Shown here: positions 1 through 12,010 of the stretch, piece after piece
How positions within the stretch are numbered: position 1 is the stretch's first letter
Layout of the letters: every line of letters begins with the position of its first letter
NCBI GenBank assembly: GCA_944472135.2
Contig: OX235263.1
Span: 34,587,379 to 34,651,378 of the forward strand
Source of the DNA: Trichobilharzia regenti
Taxonomy: Eukaryota > Platyhelminthes > Trematoda > Strigeidida > Schistosomatidae
Direction: 5' to 3'
Length of the DNA stretch: 64,000 bases
Notes under the pieces: generated by a model
Database searches by the model: none
What the model was told of the DNA's origin: nothing
The model's input: only the letters and a program-made list of their open reading frames with translations
Program-made: the position numbers and the translations under genes

Positions 1-1765
1 CGGTATTGCTGTGAGAAGTCCTTTAAATCTATTGTTAGCTGATATGTTCATGTTGTGTCTTGAGAACCTAGCTAGGAATGTAAGCATTTTATAAGAGATA
101 CGTGGATGACATAATGGTCATTTGTGATAAACCGAAATATGCCATAGAGATCGTCAACTAGATAAATGCAGTGCAAAACAGTACATCGCTAACATACCTG
201 AAAGAGAATAATGATTGCTTACTATTTTTAATTGTACTCATAACCCACCAAGAAGACGGGTTGATTAGGCAATCTGTCCACAGAAATTTCACATGAACGT
301 GACAATATCTAAATTCATATCATGGTTTCTGTCCATTATAGTATAAAATGGTGTTGTTTAAGTGTTTGTTCAGACGCCCTCAGCATATGTACACAAACGA
401 CAGCAGTAAAGAAGAAACATAATGCCTCACTAAAATACTGCAAAATAACAACTATCGCTTGAAATTCATTAAGCTTTGCAGAAGTATTAAACAAAGGGCT
501 CTAACAATCCAACCAGCTCCCAAAAAAAGATGTTTATACATCCTTACACTTCACTGTTGGTCACCGCAATCTGATTACTAAAAAAAGAGAAAGGGCTGCA
601 ATTAATGGAATTTTCAATGCCGCTCTTGCATAACACTATTTCATTGTTTCATGGAATAATGCAGAACAAAATGTCATCATAATGTCCACCTTTACATAAG
701 TATTTTTGTTTAGCCTGCCATGTTAATTCCCTGTTTCATGTTAGCGATAAGAGGACTCAAAAACTGTCACTGATGTCACAACGCCTACATGGTGCCAGTG
801 TATTTAGCGTAAAATAAGTATTTTGCTACTTTCATAAATATTCATTGATGATTCTGTATTTGGTAGGGTGTAGATAAAATGTTATGTAGCATCATCCTTC
901 ACTGAAAAACTAAACTAAACTACAGTTAGATTTCATATTAAAGAGAATGAAGACATATCCATAAATATCCTGAGATTATATCCGCTTGAACGGTCGAAAG
1001 GATATAAAAGCTTCGAGGAATGGGTAAAGAATATTTTTAAATATCTCACAAACCAAGCAATAGCACTAAGTAGTACGACAAAAACCTAAATGATGAAGTA
1101 AAACAGATAGGATAAGCGTCGGTGTTAAGTAACTATCTTATAAAATGCACTACAAAGATGAGAAGAGGTTAAAAGCGAAATAACAATAATGGTGAAACTA
1201 AAACTGATAACACAAATAACAGCGAATATAAGGCATCTACATCTGAGATCCGATGTGGGACACTTAATCAAGCAGGAATTAAGGTGGCGTTTAAGTCCAC
1301 ATATTCACTCGGTGACAGGCTCTGCAGGTTAAAGGACCCTGTAGGTTGACCCGACTGGGCAAAACAATATTATTTACAAAATACCTTGCAATGACTGGGA
1401 GTTAGATCAAGTACATAGGTCACACTAGTAGATCATAAGTAGCCAGATCGTCAGAACATATGAATCTAGCTAAGGTTAGAATGATTTACCCCACGCGCGA
1501 AGATAAGTAATTGAGAAGGAAGCTCAGCGATTGCACTACATGCATTAACACACAACCACACACTAGAGTGGGAGAGAGTTAAAATCCTAAAAAGCAATAT
1601 AAGCAGATGGAGAGAGGGAGATTGAGTAGTGAGTCTTTGTTCATCGAATAATCTACACCGAACACATGCCATAGGAATGACTCATCACTAATACCAGAGA
1701 TATGGAAAGTACTACTACTACCAATGAAGTGGAGAGATGAGAAGTAATGGAATTATATGAACGAA
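1..1765 (+). pseudogene. Penelope-like element remnant (RT C-terminal part plus GIY-YIG endonuclease), copy 1
   Basis: Broken Penelope-like retroelement, cut by the window start. Reading from base 2, the translation has the GIAVRSPL block followed by LLADMFM, which fits the RT motif before the catalytic box in Penelope elements. After a frameshift, KRYVDD is read at 93-110; YVDD is the metal-binding catalytic motif. The region at about 1380-1440 reads KYIGHTSRS (YIG at 1412-1420), the GIY-YIG nuclease core. Stops and frameshifts occur throughout, so it is dead. The segment 1180-1760 aligns by eye with 41300-41950, a second remnant of the same family. Family assignment rests on motif order (RT then GIY-YIG) and is fairly secure; the exact 3' end is not. 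Confidence 0.75.
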
Positions 1766-2499
1766 GTCGGAAAGTTGTGTGAGTGCCTTGATATGATTAT
1801 GAGCAGCGATGAATGGCGCTCGAAACGTTGTCATCTGTAAATATTACTCTATAACACTGTGAGACTTCATGAACATAAATCTTATTGACTGTGTAATTTT
1901 AGTCTACCACAATACAAAAGTTGTATTTATATTCTGCACCAGGTGTGCTCGAAATCTCTGTGTACCACAGGAGTCATACACAAAACAATTCTCGGGGATA
2001 TATCAATGTAAAAATGACACTGATTCACTCGAACAAATTCACATCTTAAACACAACATCAATGTCCACAATACCACAGGGAGAGACGTGGAAATTAAAGT
2101 TAAAACGGGGACAAAGACAAATAACAAGGATCAAATGCCAAAATAATAGTATACCGTCCTGGAGAAACCGGATAAAAATTAAAAAATATTTTCCAACGTC
2201 AAAATGGTATACATAGTGTAAGCATAATTTTGAAGGGGGATTTTCTAAACAATCTTTCTGTTACAGATAGTCTTCACTTGAACAAAAATTGCCAGTCGTT
2301 TGAATAATGCGGGTAGCTGTTCATATTCCTTTGAAGCAACTGGTTTTGAGAAAACTGATTACTGTGCAGTCGTGTCTCACCGCTGATATTTGACAACGCA
2401 TCGTTAATCAGCGTCTGTTGTTTAGCAGCCGCCCGTAAGCGAGATCAGATAGCAAACTGGAACTCTGACGACGATCTGACAAATATGCAGAATTTAATG
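1766..2499. other. No recognisable gene
   Basis: Short open frames occur on both strands but none has a family signature, signal peptide or splice-flanked structure that I can recognise. I read it as decayed repeat or intergenic sequence. Confidence 0.5.
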
Positions 2500-2720
2500 A
2501 AGATGGTTTGGCTATATACCAAGAAGACCTTCGAGTGATATCGTGCATCACACACTAGAATGGAATCCGGATGCGAAACGACGAGTTGGATGTGGACGCG
2601 ATAGTGTCATGGAGAGATTGTGTGTACAGGAAAGGAAATCTTCTCAGTAATCATGAAGCCAGCTAAGAAAGACTCTGAAGAAGAGAGTGAACCGTAGATG
2701 CTTCTCCAAAGGCCTGTCAC
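2500..2720 (+). pseudogene. RTE-like LINE 3' end remnant
   Basis: Around 2557-2620 the plus strand reads EWNPDAKRRVG followed by an arginine-rich stretch. This matches the conserved C-terminal block of RTE/SR2-type LINE proteins, seen in the better preserved copy of this window as EWNPKGKRRVGRP near 29490-29530. Only the last part of the ORF remains and it lacks the polymerase. Assignment is by this short block only. Confidence 0.55.
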
Positions 2721-2865
2721 CAGCACGTATGATCTTGCAACATGTGTAGATGCAATTTAGTGGTCCTCTTCGATCAACTCCACACAAACGAACCTGACAA
2801 CTAACGTACTTCAGCTTCTCTTATTTTCTTGTCACATTACCACTCCAGATGCATTTGTTGTCAAA
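2715..2865. repeat. Dispersed repeat, also at 22990-23130 and in the mirror arm
   Basis: The run from the 'tatgatcttgcaaca' block to the 'atgcattt' block recurs at about 23000-23125 with scattered differences, and again in inverted form near 62520-62645. Function unknown; probably a piece of an old mobile element. Confidence 0.5.
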
Positions 2866-3600
2866 GTCGTACCCAGTGTTGAAAACGCACTGGACACTTG
2901 CAAACTCCTAAAATCATCAACCTTTCACCATTATTCCTCTGTCAGCCTGCTTCAAAATCCATTGAATTTTTTACACCTGCAGAAGACATTACCGACATAA
3001 TACTTATTAACTGCGGTCAGGAGCTAGAATCAGAAGACGATGGCCTTTACCTTCACAAAATCGAATACTGATAAACCACCAGAATCATAGTGGATAAGAT
3101 TGCATGAAGACGAAAATGATCTTCTCCTCAAAATTATCAATGCGGTTGTTGGTGGAATATGAGAGAATACGTCCACTATTGATAGACACTGCAAGTAGTG
3201 CTAGCAAATCTAAGAGCTGTGGTGTAAACTAAGGCGGTGATACAGAACAACATCATCATTATCAGCATTTAGATAAATGTGAATGTTTTTTCTGAAGACA
3301 GCTATTTATGTAAAGTACTTAAAACAAATCTTGAAACATTCTCTAAAGTAGAGTGGAGAAGATATGTAGCTAACGTGTATGACTTTCAAGTAGTTGTGTT
3401 TTCTTAGGTAGATGAGTTACTTGCAAATCTTTCGTCGCCTCACTAAACATACTTTAGTCTGTTAAACTGAGCTTCTAAATTTTTCCACGAGATGATTAGT
3501 CACCTTACACGGTTTCATTGAACGTGACTGGTTGCTTTTCTCTGGATTCACATCCTCCAGCCTACTTCTTTACGTAGTGATGTTTTTCTCAACCTGAAGT
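2866..3600. other. No recognisable gene
   Basis: AT-rich sequence without a supported gene. It abuts the Penelope remnant that follows and may include its unrecognised 3' end. Confidence 0.4.
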
Positions 3601-4430
3601 TTCACTTTTCGTGCATGACATCAGTAAATTTTATCTATATTAGTGTGTCTGTTAATTGCCGATTCACTGAGATTCCAGCTGTCGGGTTACCTCAGTCTAA
3701 TATTTGAACGTTGCATCAGTCAAAGTGACCTCCACGGTTATCCGTATGCAGCAATATGAGGCAGTGAGTGTCACGTCTATTGACGGCTGGTTTGTGTTCG
3801 TGGAGGTGAAGACGAAGAGGGTGTCCACTCCGGTCGCTGTAATGTTTTTCGCAATCGTTGCGATTTATTTAGTAGATGACGCTGGCTTTGTCTTCTTTCG
3901 CTGTGGAGTCTTTTACTTGACAGACATCTGAGCGAGGTGATTTTGTTGGTTCGTGTGCGACACCGATTTCTAAAGAGTAGAAGAGTCTTGTAGGGATTTC
4001 AGTGAAGTTCTTTGTATATGGTGAAATGATTTTCTCTGTGTTTTCTCTGGGGTGTCTTTGATTTGGTTGGTTGACTTGGAGGCAGATGTCTTTTGATGAA
4101 GTTCCGTGGATACCATTATTTTGGAGGACATCAGGGAGATATATTTCTTCAGTTTTCCTTAAAATGGAAGTGCTGCAATGAGTCCTATCCCTCTTGAATA
4201 GTGTTTGTATGCAACTCTCTTTGTGTTATTGGGTTGTCGCTGTTGTAACTGAGTATTCGAATTGTATAGGTTGATTATCTGGAAACTTCAGTTTCCAATT
4301 TTCCTGTGGTTATTCGTGTGACTAAGACACCCAAATATAAAAATTTATCTTCGGATTCCTCTTCCTATGTGGATTTGATGTCGCTGAAGATGCTGTTAAT
4401 TAAGTCAGACTTCAGGTCGAGAAGACAATC
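3600..4430 (-). pseudogene. Penelope-like element remnant, second family, copy 2
   Basis: The minus strand, read from about 4400 down, first gives a stretch resembling the late RT region (a LAFLGVLVTR-like block). It then gives a GIY-YIG-like domain at about 3870-3760: SVIY, then NDCEKHY where YIG is expected (reads HYS), then an arginine and LHEHKPAVNRRD. The LHEHK-x-AVNRRD pattern is typical of GIY-YIG nucleases of Penelope elements and differs from the other copies here (LAEHKN type), so this is probably another family. Stops and frame changes are present. The plus-strand frame across 3704-3931 is a shadow of this domain. Confidence 0.6.
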
Positions 4431-5700
4431 AATAGGAAATCGAGTAGACTAGAGGGTGTGAAAACATATAAAAGGGACCAGTCACGACGTTCAAGGTCAC
4501 CAGAAGAGATGACCAATCAACTCGTGGGGGAATTTAAAAGCTGACTTCAACAGATTGAACCATGTACTGAAGATATAGCCTAGTAAGGCAATGAAAGATT
4601 CTGAAGCAAACCATCCAGCTGAGAGAAAACAACTACCTCAAAAACACTCTGCAACGTCTCTGCATCACCACGGAATTTGATAGCCTTCATATATTCTCTT
4701 TGATGACAACGACCCGATTCATACACGGCTTAATCAGACTGAGACGAAGATATCTGAAACAAATACTGTGTCTTTGAAGAATCCACCGTCTTTACTGAAA
4801 TGGATTAAATTCTAAAACGGAGTTGGGACATACATGAAGTGATTGAGTTAAAAGAATAAAATTACGACATTCTGTGTACTAGTCAACTGAATAAACATTA
4901 TTAAATGATGCTGACTGAAGCCAACAATCTAAATATCTTTGAATTTTTGATGGCCACCAGATTATCGATGAAAGCTTCAGTGATATTCTATTCAACTTAA
5001 GACCACTAGTACAAGTCAGATAGTATCCACTTTACCGCCCAAAATCTCGCGAAAATAGTTAAGATATTAAAAGTTGACTTTAGCTATGTGCTGAAAAAGT
5101 TATCTCCAATTACATTCGAGATATTTCAAATGAAGTCACTTAATAAGCAGTGGGAAGGAATCAGTAAGTTTTCTGCATTCTAAAAAGCCCATCCACATAA
5201 TTGGCCTTTCATCGAATTGTGCTCACTAGTAACATGTAGTCGATTAGAAGCATTCCACTATGACTAAAATCAGATTGCGATATTTATCTTCACCCACTCC
5301 ATGTCTACTGCTCATTTATATTCCAACGATAAACAAAATGAGCATCAAAAAAGTGCGAGAATACATTGCAGTCAAGATACTCAGAACCAAATAAGAACAC
5401 TCACTATATGACTGGATGTGAATTCTATTATCTGAGAAGTGAATGGGAAATAGTCGAGCCAGTGTGGATGTTTTCCTATGAGTTACTAAATCGGAAAACC
5501 TGCCTTCTGGTATTCGCCGTCGACAATCAGATGGCACATGTTAATACCCGGAACAAACCAAGAGTATAGCATTCATTGTACACAGTAAAAACGCCACTAA
5601 TCGAATCTTCCACTTGATCACATCTTCTCAGATATGGAGCAAAGGGAATATTTGATACTCCACATATAAGTACACTGAGTTCTTTGAAAACGTACTGCAG
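4431..5700. other. No recognisable gene
   Basis: No domain or exon structure was recognised. The segment may hold the 5' part of the adjoining minus-strand Penelope remnant, but the translation is too decayed to say. Confidence 0.4.
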
Positions 5701-5702
5701 GT

Positions 5703-5876
5703 CAGGATGTTTTTTTTATGGTTTGATACCACACAGTATATGGGTAGAAATATGGAATTTTCAGCATGTGATATCAGTAGCCCAAATTGAGCAGACCGAT
5801 GACTGTTATCAGATGTGCGTCGGCCGGGAACCAAACCATGGTCGGCGAGCGTCCTAAACGCTGTGTGACCAACGTA
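5703..5876 (-). mobile_element. tRNA-derived SINE, degenerate copy
   Basis: Minus-strand SINE with its 5' tRNA-like head at the right-hand end and an A-rich tail at the left. It aligns with the better copy at 12011-12219: shared blocks include the 'tggaattttcagca' tail block, the 'atatcagtagccca' block and the 'gtgcgtcggc' head. Several substitutions interrupt the A and B boxes, so this is an old copy. Confidence 0.65.
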
Positions 5877-6384
5877 TATCTAAGAAATTCAGAAACTGTA
5901 GGACTCATAGAATTATGAATGACGCGCAGACTACACACGTCACCTTTTTCTGTTCAAATCCAGACGACAACTGTTGTCTGCCACAGTTCAAGTAGAAGAC
6001 GACTCAAGAAGAAGAAATGCCGTCAATATTCTAAGTGGTACGTGTTCGAAGACGTCAACATAAAGTCAGTATGTAAACAGCATTTACGGAAGACAAGCGT
6101 GAAAACTCAAGATAGCTGAGAAATCAGAAAGGAGCGGTGAAACCAGAGTGAAGCTAGTAACGCGGAAATCTATCAATAAGAGTCAAATATATCACAACAA
6201 TGTGGAAGTCAACATAACGAGAATAATAGTTCATGTAACTATTGTGGAAGGTAACACTCCAGAATGAGAGGGTGAATGGTCACGTATATCCCTAAAGAAA
6301 GACATCGAAGGTCGTCGAATCAGGAATACGTTGTGGAAAATATTTAAATTCCTAAAGTTTTATTTGGTTCTCTGGACTGACCTT
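5877..6384. other. No recognisable gene
   Basis: Small open frames only; none is supported by a motif. Confidence 0.4.
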
Positions 6385-7010
6385 CATGAAAATTGAATAA
6401 AGTTGTACTGAAATTACTGTTTGGAATAAAGTTAATACTTTCACTATTGTGATACTTAAATTATTTCTAAGGTAAAATCATTATTGGAAATAGTGACAAA
6501 TACTCCTAAGACACACATCTCGTGATGTTGACCTCAAATAACACAAATATTTCTTCATTCTCTAATTAATCGTGTGTTATTAGTATCCTTCTCTTTGTAT
6601 GGTGTTCATAATCTTTACCTTGTCAATATTACACTAGCATACTTCTACCAAGCATTCTGTATCTTTAGGTAGTGTACGTGAAATAACACAAATATTTCTT
6701 CATTCTACAATTTTCTATAACCACTCCTCAGTTACAGTAATCGTTTACGTTGAAACAGAAGTGCATGACCAACACGTGGCCTAGCAATCTCAGTAACAAT
6801 AATAATTTCAGAAATAAAAGAATTGTAGTTCTTATTACTGATCAGTGTTCCAGGTGGAACATCACAATTGAAGAGCACATCTCCATTTCATACTTATCCC
6901 TAGACTACCTTCTATCTGACAGTACTAGAAATAATAATAATAATGAAACCGACTTATTCCAAATAAAATGCAATTCACAGCATGTACTAAAATACGCCAT
7001 TCTATTTCAT
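6385..7010 (+). repeat. Paralogue of the RTE insertion site in the palindrome arms (empty site)
   Basis: This segment matches the right arm at about 55415-55960 and then, without interruption, the right arm from about 59434 onward. In the right arm a 3.47-kb RTE element sits between those two blocks. Here the target (around 6922-6932, 'gtactagaaat') is intact and followed directly by an AAT-rich run. It therefore preserves the pre-insertion state. The segment carries a 'tactgtttggaataaag' block similar to the 3' end of the CR1-like LINE in this window, so it may itself be an old LINE tail. Confidence 0.75.
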
Positions 7011-7594
7011 CGGCATCAAAACTACACAGTTCACGAAGGATTTCCTAAATAAGTATTACTTTACACCATTGGCTGTGCTGTATTTGTTCCCACATCCTTC
7101 ACGCTTGACAAGTGGACAGATAACAAACTCGATTCTCAATGACAACTGTTTCCTCCATGTCAGATTTCAAACATTTATTTCCCTGTACGGGAATTCATTA
7201 AGGAACTTCCTGTCATGTATATACAAAGAAACGACTTCTGGATAACGGTATCAAGGAAAAGACTGACTTCTGTCCTTGCTCAATTGGAAAGCATGTTGAC
7301 ACCATACTAACTCCAAATTCTATTGTGCAGATATTGAAGATGACTGTATCAAGTTAGTGTGAAAATAATTGAGGAATACTGCAACGGATGCCAACTCAGT
7401 ATCAAGTACGAACGATTTCGTAAGGAGTTGAGGACGTGAAGGAGTAGTCAGTGGACGACCAATCGAAAGCCAACAAGCTAAAGTCAACTGTGATTAGTCA
7501 GTAAAAGAGAGCGGGTGATTTGGAAGTGAACCATATTTCATGAGATAAACCAAGTGAATGTCAAAGGACACATGTTTCCTACAATAGAATGTCA
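7011..7594. other. No recognisable gene
   Basis: Unassigned sequence between two segments that both have relatives elsewhere in the window. Confidence 0.4.
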
Positions 7595-8257
7595 TTCAGA
7601 TTATGCCCCTGTCAATCTGAACAGTTGAATCGTTGTTGCGGTGAACAATATGACTGGATTGATCATCACACTGATGTTCTAAATCTGAGGCAGAATACAC
7701 ATAACGGAGAGTGGTGAAGTGCATTTCGGAAGGTCAAATGTGAGACGCAAACGATTCAGTTGAATTGTGATTTGAGTCGGTCGCCTCATGTACAGAATGT
7801 AAACTGAATCAGCGAGACAGTGACAGACATTCATCCAACTGGTTCACTATCATTTTCAAGTACTCTTTAACATTCTACACAATACACTGGCTAAAAATCT
7901 ATCATTTAGTGAAAATACTTCTAAAACTGAATAATCAGTAACACTAAGACATTTTCATAAACAAACAACGCATGAAGTTCACCTGAACCCACACAAATAA
8001 TTCCGCACTGTGTAAATAGTTCTATCATACCATATCAGACACGTTTCATGCGTTATTTTCATGTGTGGGCTGGTGATCATTGATTATGATCACTAATGAG
8101 GAGGTCGGATACTTTCTAAAAATATCTACGCTTCCATTGTTTCTACTCACTGTTTCTACTCAGAATATCAGTGATGTGAATGAATAAAAACGACAAATGC
8201 ACGTCATATTATTTTGTAATTCACTTGACGAAACTGGTGGATGAGTTGTCTGATCCC
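7595..8257 (+). repeat. Direct repeat unit, copy A (copy B at 40250-40915)
   Basis: About 660 bp that recur in the same orientation in the spacer of the large inverted repeat, from the 'cgttgttgcggtgaacaat' block through the 'ggtggatgagttgtctgat' block. Differences are scattered substitutions and single-base indels. No coding frame is conserved between copies. The unit ends exactly where a SINE begins (8258). Confidence 0.75.
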
Positions 8258-8381
8258 ATGGATATCGGTGGCCCAAATTTTGCAGGCCGACCATAGATAT
8301 CAGGTGTGCGTCGGCGTGGGCTCGAAACCCGGACCATGCGCATGGTCGACGAGAGTCCTAACCACTGTGCCACCGACGCAC
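8258..8381 (-). mobile_element. tRNA-derived SINE, 3'-truncated
   Basis: Minus-strand SINE head with a good A box (read on minus: TGGCACAGTGG) and a B-box-like GGTTTCGAGCCC. The 3' LINE-like tail seen in other copies is missing: homology stops near 8258. The SINE sits at the outer edge of the 8.38-10.5 kb inverted-repeat arm, whose homology to the partner arm stops at its 5' end. Confidence 0.75.
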
Positions 8382-8880
8382 ATTAAAAGCCTTGAAAGAA
8401 GGTTCAGAATTGAGTGTGATCAGTTTTTGCATTATTTTAAAAGGATGAAGTACTGCCAACGAGTTTAATCTTGCACTCGCTCCACTTGATGCTCTAGAAA
8501 CAGGAACTATTTTAATGTCTTTCCACGGAGCAGGCACAATGTTCATTGAAAACAGATCACTGAAGATACCAGTAAGGGGACAACTTAAAATGTCGACACA
8601 CTTCTTGAGGATAATAGCAGCTACGTCCTCTGGAACAGTGAAGTGAATAGGTTTCAAGGATTTGAAACATTCAGGACGTCATTTGTATTAAAACCGAAAA
8701 GCAGGCATTATCTACACTTGTATCATCTGAAATCATAACGTCTGCTGGACGATATAGGAAGAACTTATTAAGCGTATCAGCATCAACTGAAGAAGGATAA
8801 TAATAATTTCCCTGAATAAAGTCCACATGACTGATGACTTCTTGCGTGGTAAGAACTTTTGCTTGTAGATCTCAGAATAA
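8382..8880 (-). pseudogene. CR1-like LINE fragment (endonuclease-RT linker and start of RT)
   Basis: The minus strand gives, around 8657-8390, a frame starting KPIHFTVPEDVAAIIL followed by KKCVDIL and PAPWKDIKIVPV. These correspond to the PDGVPAVILKS and PESWKNIKIVPV blocks of the near-intact LINE at 44750-44900. Upstream on the minus strand (about 8830-8680) a second frame carries the linker seen before RT in that LINE (ADADTLNKFF, then PADVMI). The rest of RT is absent and the adjoining SINE marks the break. Confidence 0.75.
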
Positions 8881-9114
8881 AAGTATTATGATCGTTATTA
8901 TTATTATAATTACTATTCCCATGTGATAGTTGGTATTAACACCGACACGGAAATACAAAAGAAGAGACTGTTGGTTGACAACACAATCTTCACTGTCTCG
9001 AAAGAACATTGGAAAAGGACTTGCAGCGCTTGAGTATATATACACACGTATAAAATGACCATGAGATGCATCAATGTCATTGATAAAGTAAACAGTGAAC
9101 AAGCAAAAGGATTT

Positions 9115-9225
9115 GTCAGCTGATAAGTGGGGTGATGGGAAATTAGGTCATAAATCGATAAGTGGGCTGAGAGAAATACAAATAGACAGACATGTAGAAA
9201 ATGACGTCTATATGTATGAGTAAAT
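9115..9225 (+). repeat. Short direct repeat, copy 1 (copy 2 at 10835-10945)
   Basis: About 110 bp from 'gataagtggggtgatgg' through 'cgtctatatg' recur at 10835-10945 with few changes. Copy 1 lies inside inverted repeat 2 and copy 2 just inside its spacer, so the pair brackets most of the left arm. Confidence 0.7.
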
Positions 9226-10039
9226 GTTTCAAATAGGAGGATCAGAAGATCCCTTGAAGCAAAACTGACACCTGGATTCGCGATCTGTGTGACATGGTTG
9301 TTTGGTCAAGATGATTTGGTGTCATAATTCGAATTATTTTGACCGTCTTGGATACACCTAAGTTCCGTGCTTACTGAAACTTGTCAACAACGTGAAACTA
9401 CATCTTGGAATTAACCGTTATCCCACCAGTGATAGGAGTGATATCCGCCTCACCCAGACCTCATCTGTGCGACATTGAGACTCATGCATGCGTCGTGGTC
9501 TGTTGCAAGACTATGTATGATAGATACGCTAATTAGGAACTAATGAGTAGCTAATGTCATGTGTCTACCACGTCCGTAGTCGTATCATCAACTGAATTTC
9601 TGCCATATTCATATTCATGGAAAGTAGAGAAGATTCTTCGGTAGTGAAGGAACTGACTGAATTCTGTGAAGTCCAGCCATAATGTGATATCAGGTTTTTC
9701 ACTCCATCGCTTTCCTAGTGGGACACAGGTCTTCAAGCGTTGAGTTGGAAGTATTCAGTAGCAGTGCAGTCAGTCATTTCTACGAAATGACGTTGCTAGT
9801 CTCATGCCAGTCCTGAACCTCCGCCTTTAACAGGCTTACCACCTGGTTATTGAGGTTAATAAGTGCGTTGTCACGAAATCAAATACACATGACTGACGTG
9901 GCTTGCTAACACTTTCCGACTGAACCAGCAATACGCTGAGGTAACTATGGACAGCAAGAAGAAATACTTTGGAAAGGGATTGGAAAGTGGATGGGACCAA
10001 CACGGTGGATGTTCATATAGACAGAGGGATGGAGTTGAT

Positions 10040-10707
10040 ATTACCAATAGTCATGATGACTTCATTCCAAACAGTACATTTGATGCAATATGGAATTCTC
10101 ACCATTCAAAACAATATCGAATATCATTCGCCCTCTACATAATACAGTAATTGAGGTAAGGCAAAAATGCAATTACACAACTGCCTTGATATTCACATTC
10201 AGGATGATGTCAACGAAAATATGAATGTGAAATCAAAAGTTGACAGAATTACTAACGACAACATACACACATACATATGAATGATGGGATTATTCGAAGA
10301 AACTGACGTATTCACCATCTCACATTATATGATTATCCTGCTGACTGACACATTCCTCATGAATTGTGGTGCGTGGTGGTGAATCAGGGATGGATGAGCT
10401 TTTCCATCCACAAAGTACCTCGTGATCATTGCTTGCAGTCCGACCTGAGGAGATGGGAGTGGAGACTTGTGTATAAAGAGGCTGGTCGGAGTGGAACACC
10501 TGCTGGGAAGGTAATATTGATTGTCGTATTCGTGTCAAATGAACGTAACCAAAGTGTGAGTAAAGTGGAGTTGGAGACAATACATGGATTTTGTAGACTT
10601 GTGAGGAGAGTACTCTCAGCTGGTAATATCGGTCGGTATGATAGACTTTGAGGCGGAGCGCCACATCCTGGTGTACTTGTTGATAAAGTCTGTAAAGTAA
10701 CATTCAC
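10040..10707 (-). pseudogene. CR1-like LINE C-terminal and 3'-UTR fragment
   Basis: Minus-strand frame 10703-10320 includes FHSDQPLYTQ and a downstream SSSIPD block, corresponding to SDPKHPLYTHL and KNSTIPY at the C terminus of the near-intact LINE (about 45970-46095). Further along the minus strand the 'tactgtttggaat' block at about 10065 matches that LINE's 3' end. The N-terminal part of this frame (10703-10510) is not clearly LINE and has no partner in the opposite arm. Confidence 0.6.
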
Positions 10708-11812
10708 TGGTAGTATATTAACAGGATATAATCACGTGTCACGTTTCACAATCCACTATGTGCTAACGTTAACACACTCGGTGAAAGACGATCAACGTTG
10801 TGTTAAGAAGCACTGAGCGTGTCGACGTTTTGCAGGTGATAAGTGGGGTGATGGAATATTAGGTCATAAATCAATAAGTGGGCTGAGAGTAATGCAAATA
10901 GACAGACATGTAGAAAATTACGTCTATATGAACGAGTAAATTTCGATCTGTCGAAATGCATCACGTTTACTTTAATCAAATCACTGAATAGCAAGCAATC
11001 TGTGGAGTACAACAAGACAGATTCAACAGGGAGCAATATTTAGATGTGAACAGTATTCACAAACACGCACACACATAAATGACAACAATGACAAATTGAT
11101 TCATTGAGTCTTGTCGTTGAGAACTGACTTGGAGTAACATGAATAAATTATGGCTATCTAGGTGAAAATGTGCTGTTTCATATTCAAATCGAATTAACAA
11201 GTCATTTCTCTAGAATGAGTATTAACTCGAAGTTGTACCGTGAATCTCACAAGAACCACACTGATTGTAGTCATAATCTCGTATGAAGAGGGGAAGCGAA
11301 ATTCGGACATAAAACATGTATGTGTGTATGTATGCAAGCATATATCTCAAACGTATAATTTACTTAGTTTTTATAATCCTCAAACGAACTGAGACACACA
11401 CTAATAAGCGTAGCATCAGTTTTTGTCACACATGTGGGAATAATCAATGGAGTTAGCATATTCCATGCATATGAGGGCATCACACGTAACTGTTTGTTGA
11501 ATTAGAAAGCGAATGGGCAGACCAGCCAGCATCACTCATTATTTTATGAATGAATTGTGATTGAAAGTACTTTGCAAAGCTTGAAACAGATCGATGAGCG
11601 GTGCAAATATCTCAAGCATTGATCAGTTGAGCAATGTGTTTTTCTGTCAGATAACCTGATATGACCACTGTCGAACAGTCTTACCTGACTGATAGAAGTA
11701 GTCAGCGGAAGCAACAGCATCAACAACAAGACAATCCAATGCATCTGTTGGATTTCGTCCAATTTGTGATTCATTAATTCGATGAATGTGCCTGTATTCT
11801 TAGTGGAAATAG
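10708..11812. other. No recognisable gene; contains direct repeat copy 2 (10835-10945)
   Basis: Apart from the 110-bp direct repeat at 10835-10945 I see no coding or structural signal. Confidence 0.4.
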
Positions 11813-11850
11813 GCTAAACTCACTCACTCACTCACTCACACACTCACAGA
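11813..11850. repeat. (ACTC)n microsatellite
   Basis: Simple tetranucleotide run of ACTC with a short ACAC interruption near its end. Confidence 0.85.
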
Positions 11851-12010
11851 AAACACACTAACTAACTACAATGAATCCGTCAGTTGTCTAGTAAGACCTC
11901 ATCTATGCGGCATATCCAGTCTTGTCTTGGGCAATCGTGAGTGAGGTAGACATGACAGTCTGGTTGCAAAGTGATTATGAGCATATGTGTATATCGTCTT
12001 GCATTATGAG

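Larger units (their letters stand above)
8382..10520. repeat. Inverted repeat 2, left arm
   Basis: Reverse complement of 18590-20621. By eye, long stretches (for example 9640-9900 against 19600-19860) are identical or nearly so. Two length differences stand out. The left arm has about 490 bp (about 8670-9160) missing from the right arm, and the right arm has about 400-450 bp (about 19045-19490) missing from the left. The arm contains CR1-like LINE fragments at both ends. Confidence 0.85.

Noticed and set aside
3704..3931. 75-codon plus-strand frame with hydrophobic residues
   Set aside because: Overlaps, on the opposite strand, the GIY-YIG domain of a Penelope remnant.
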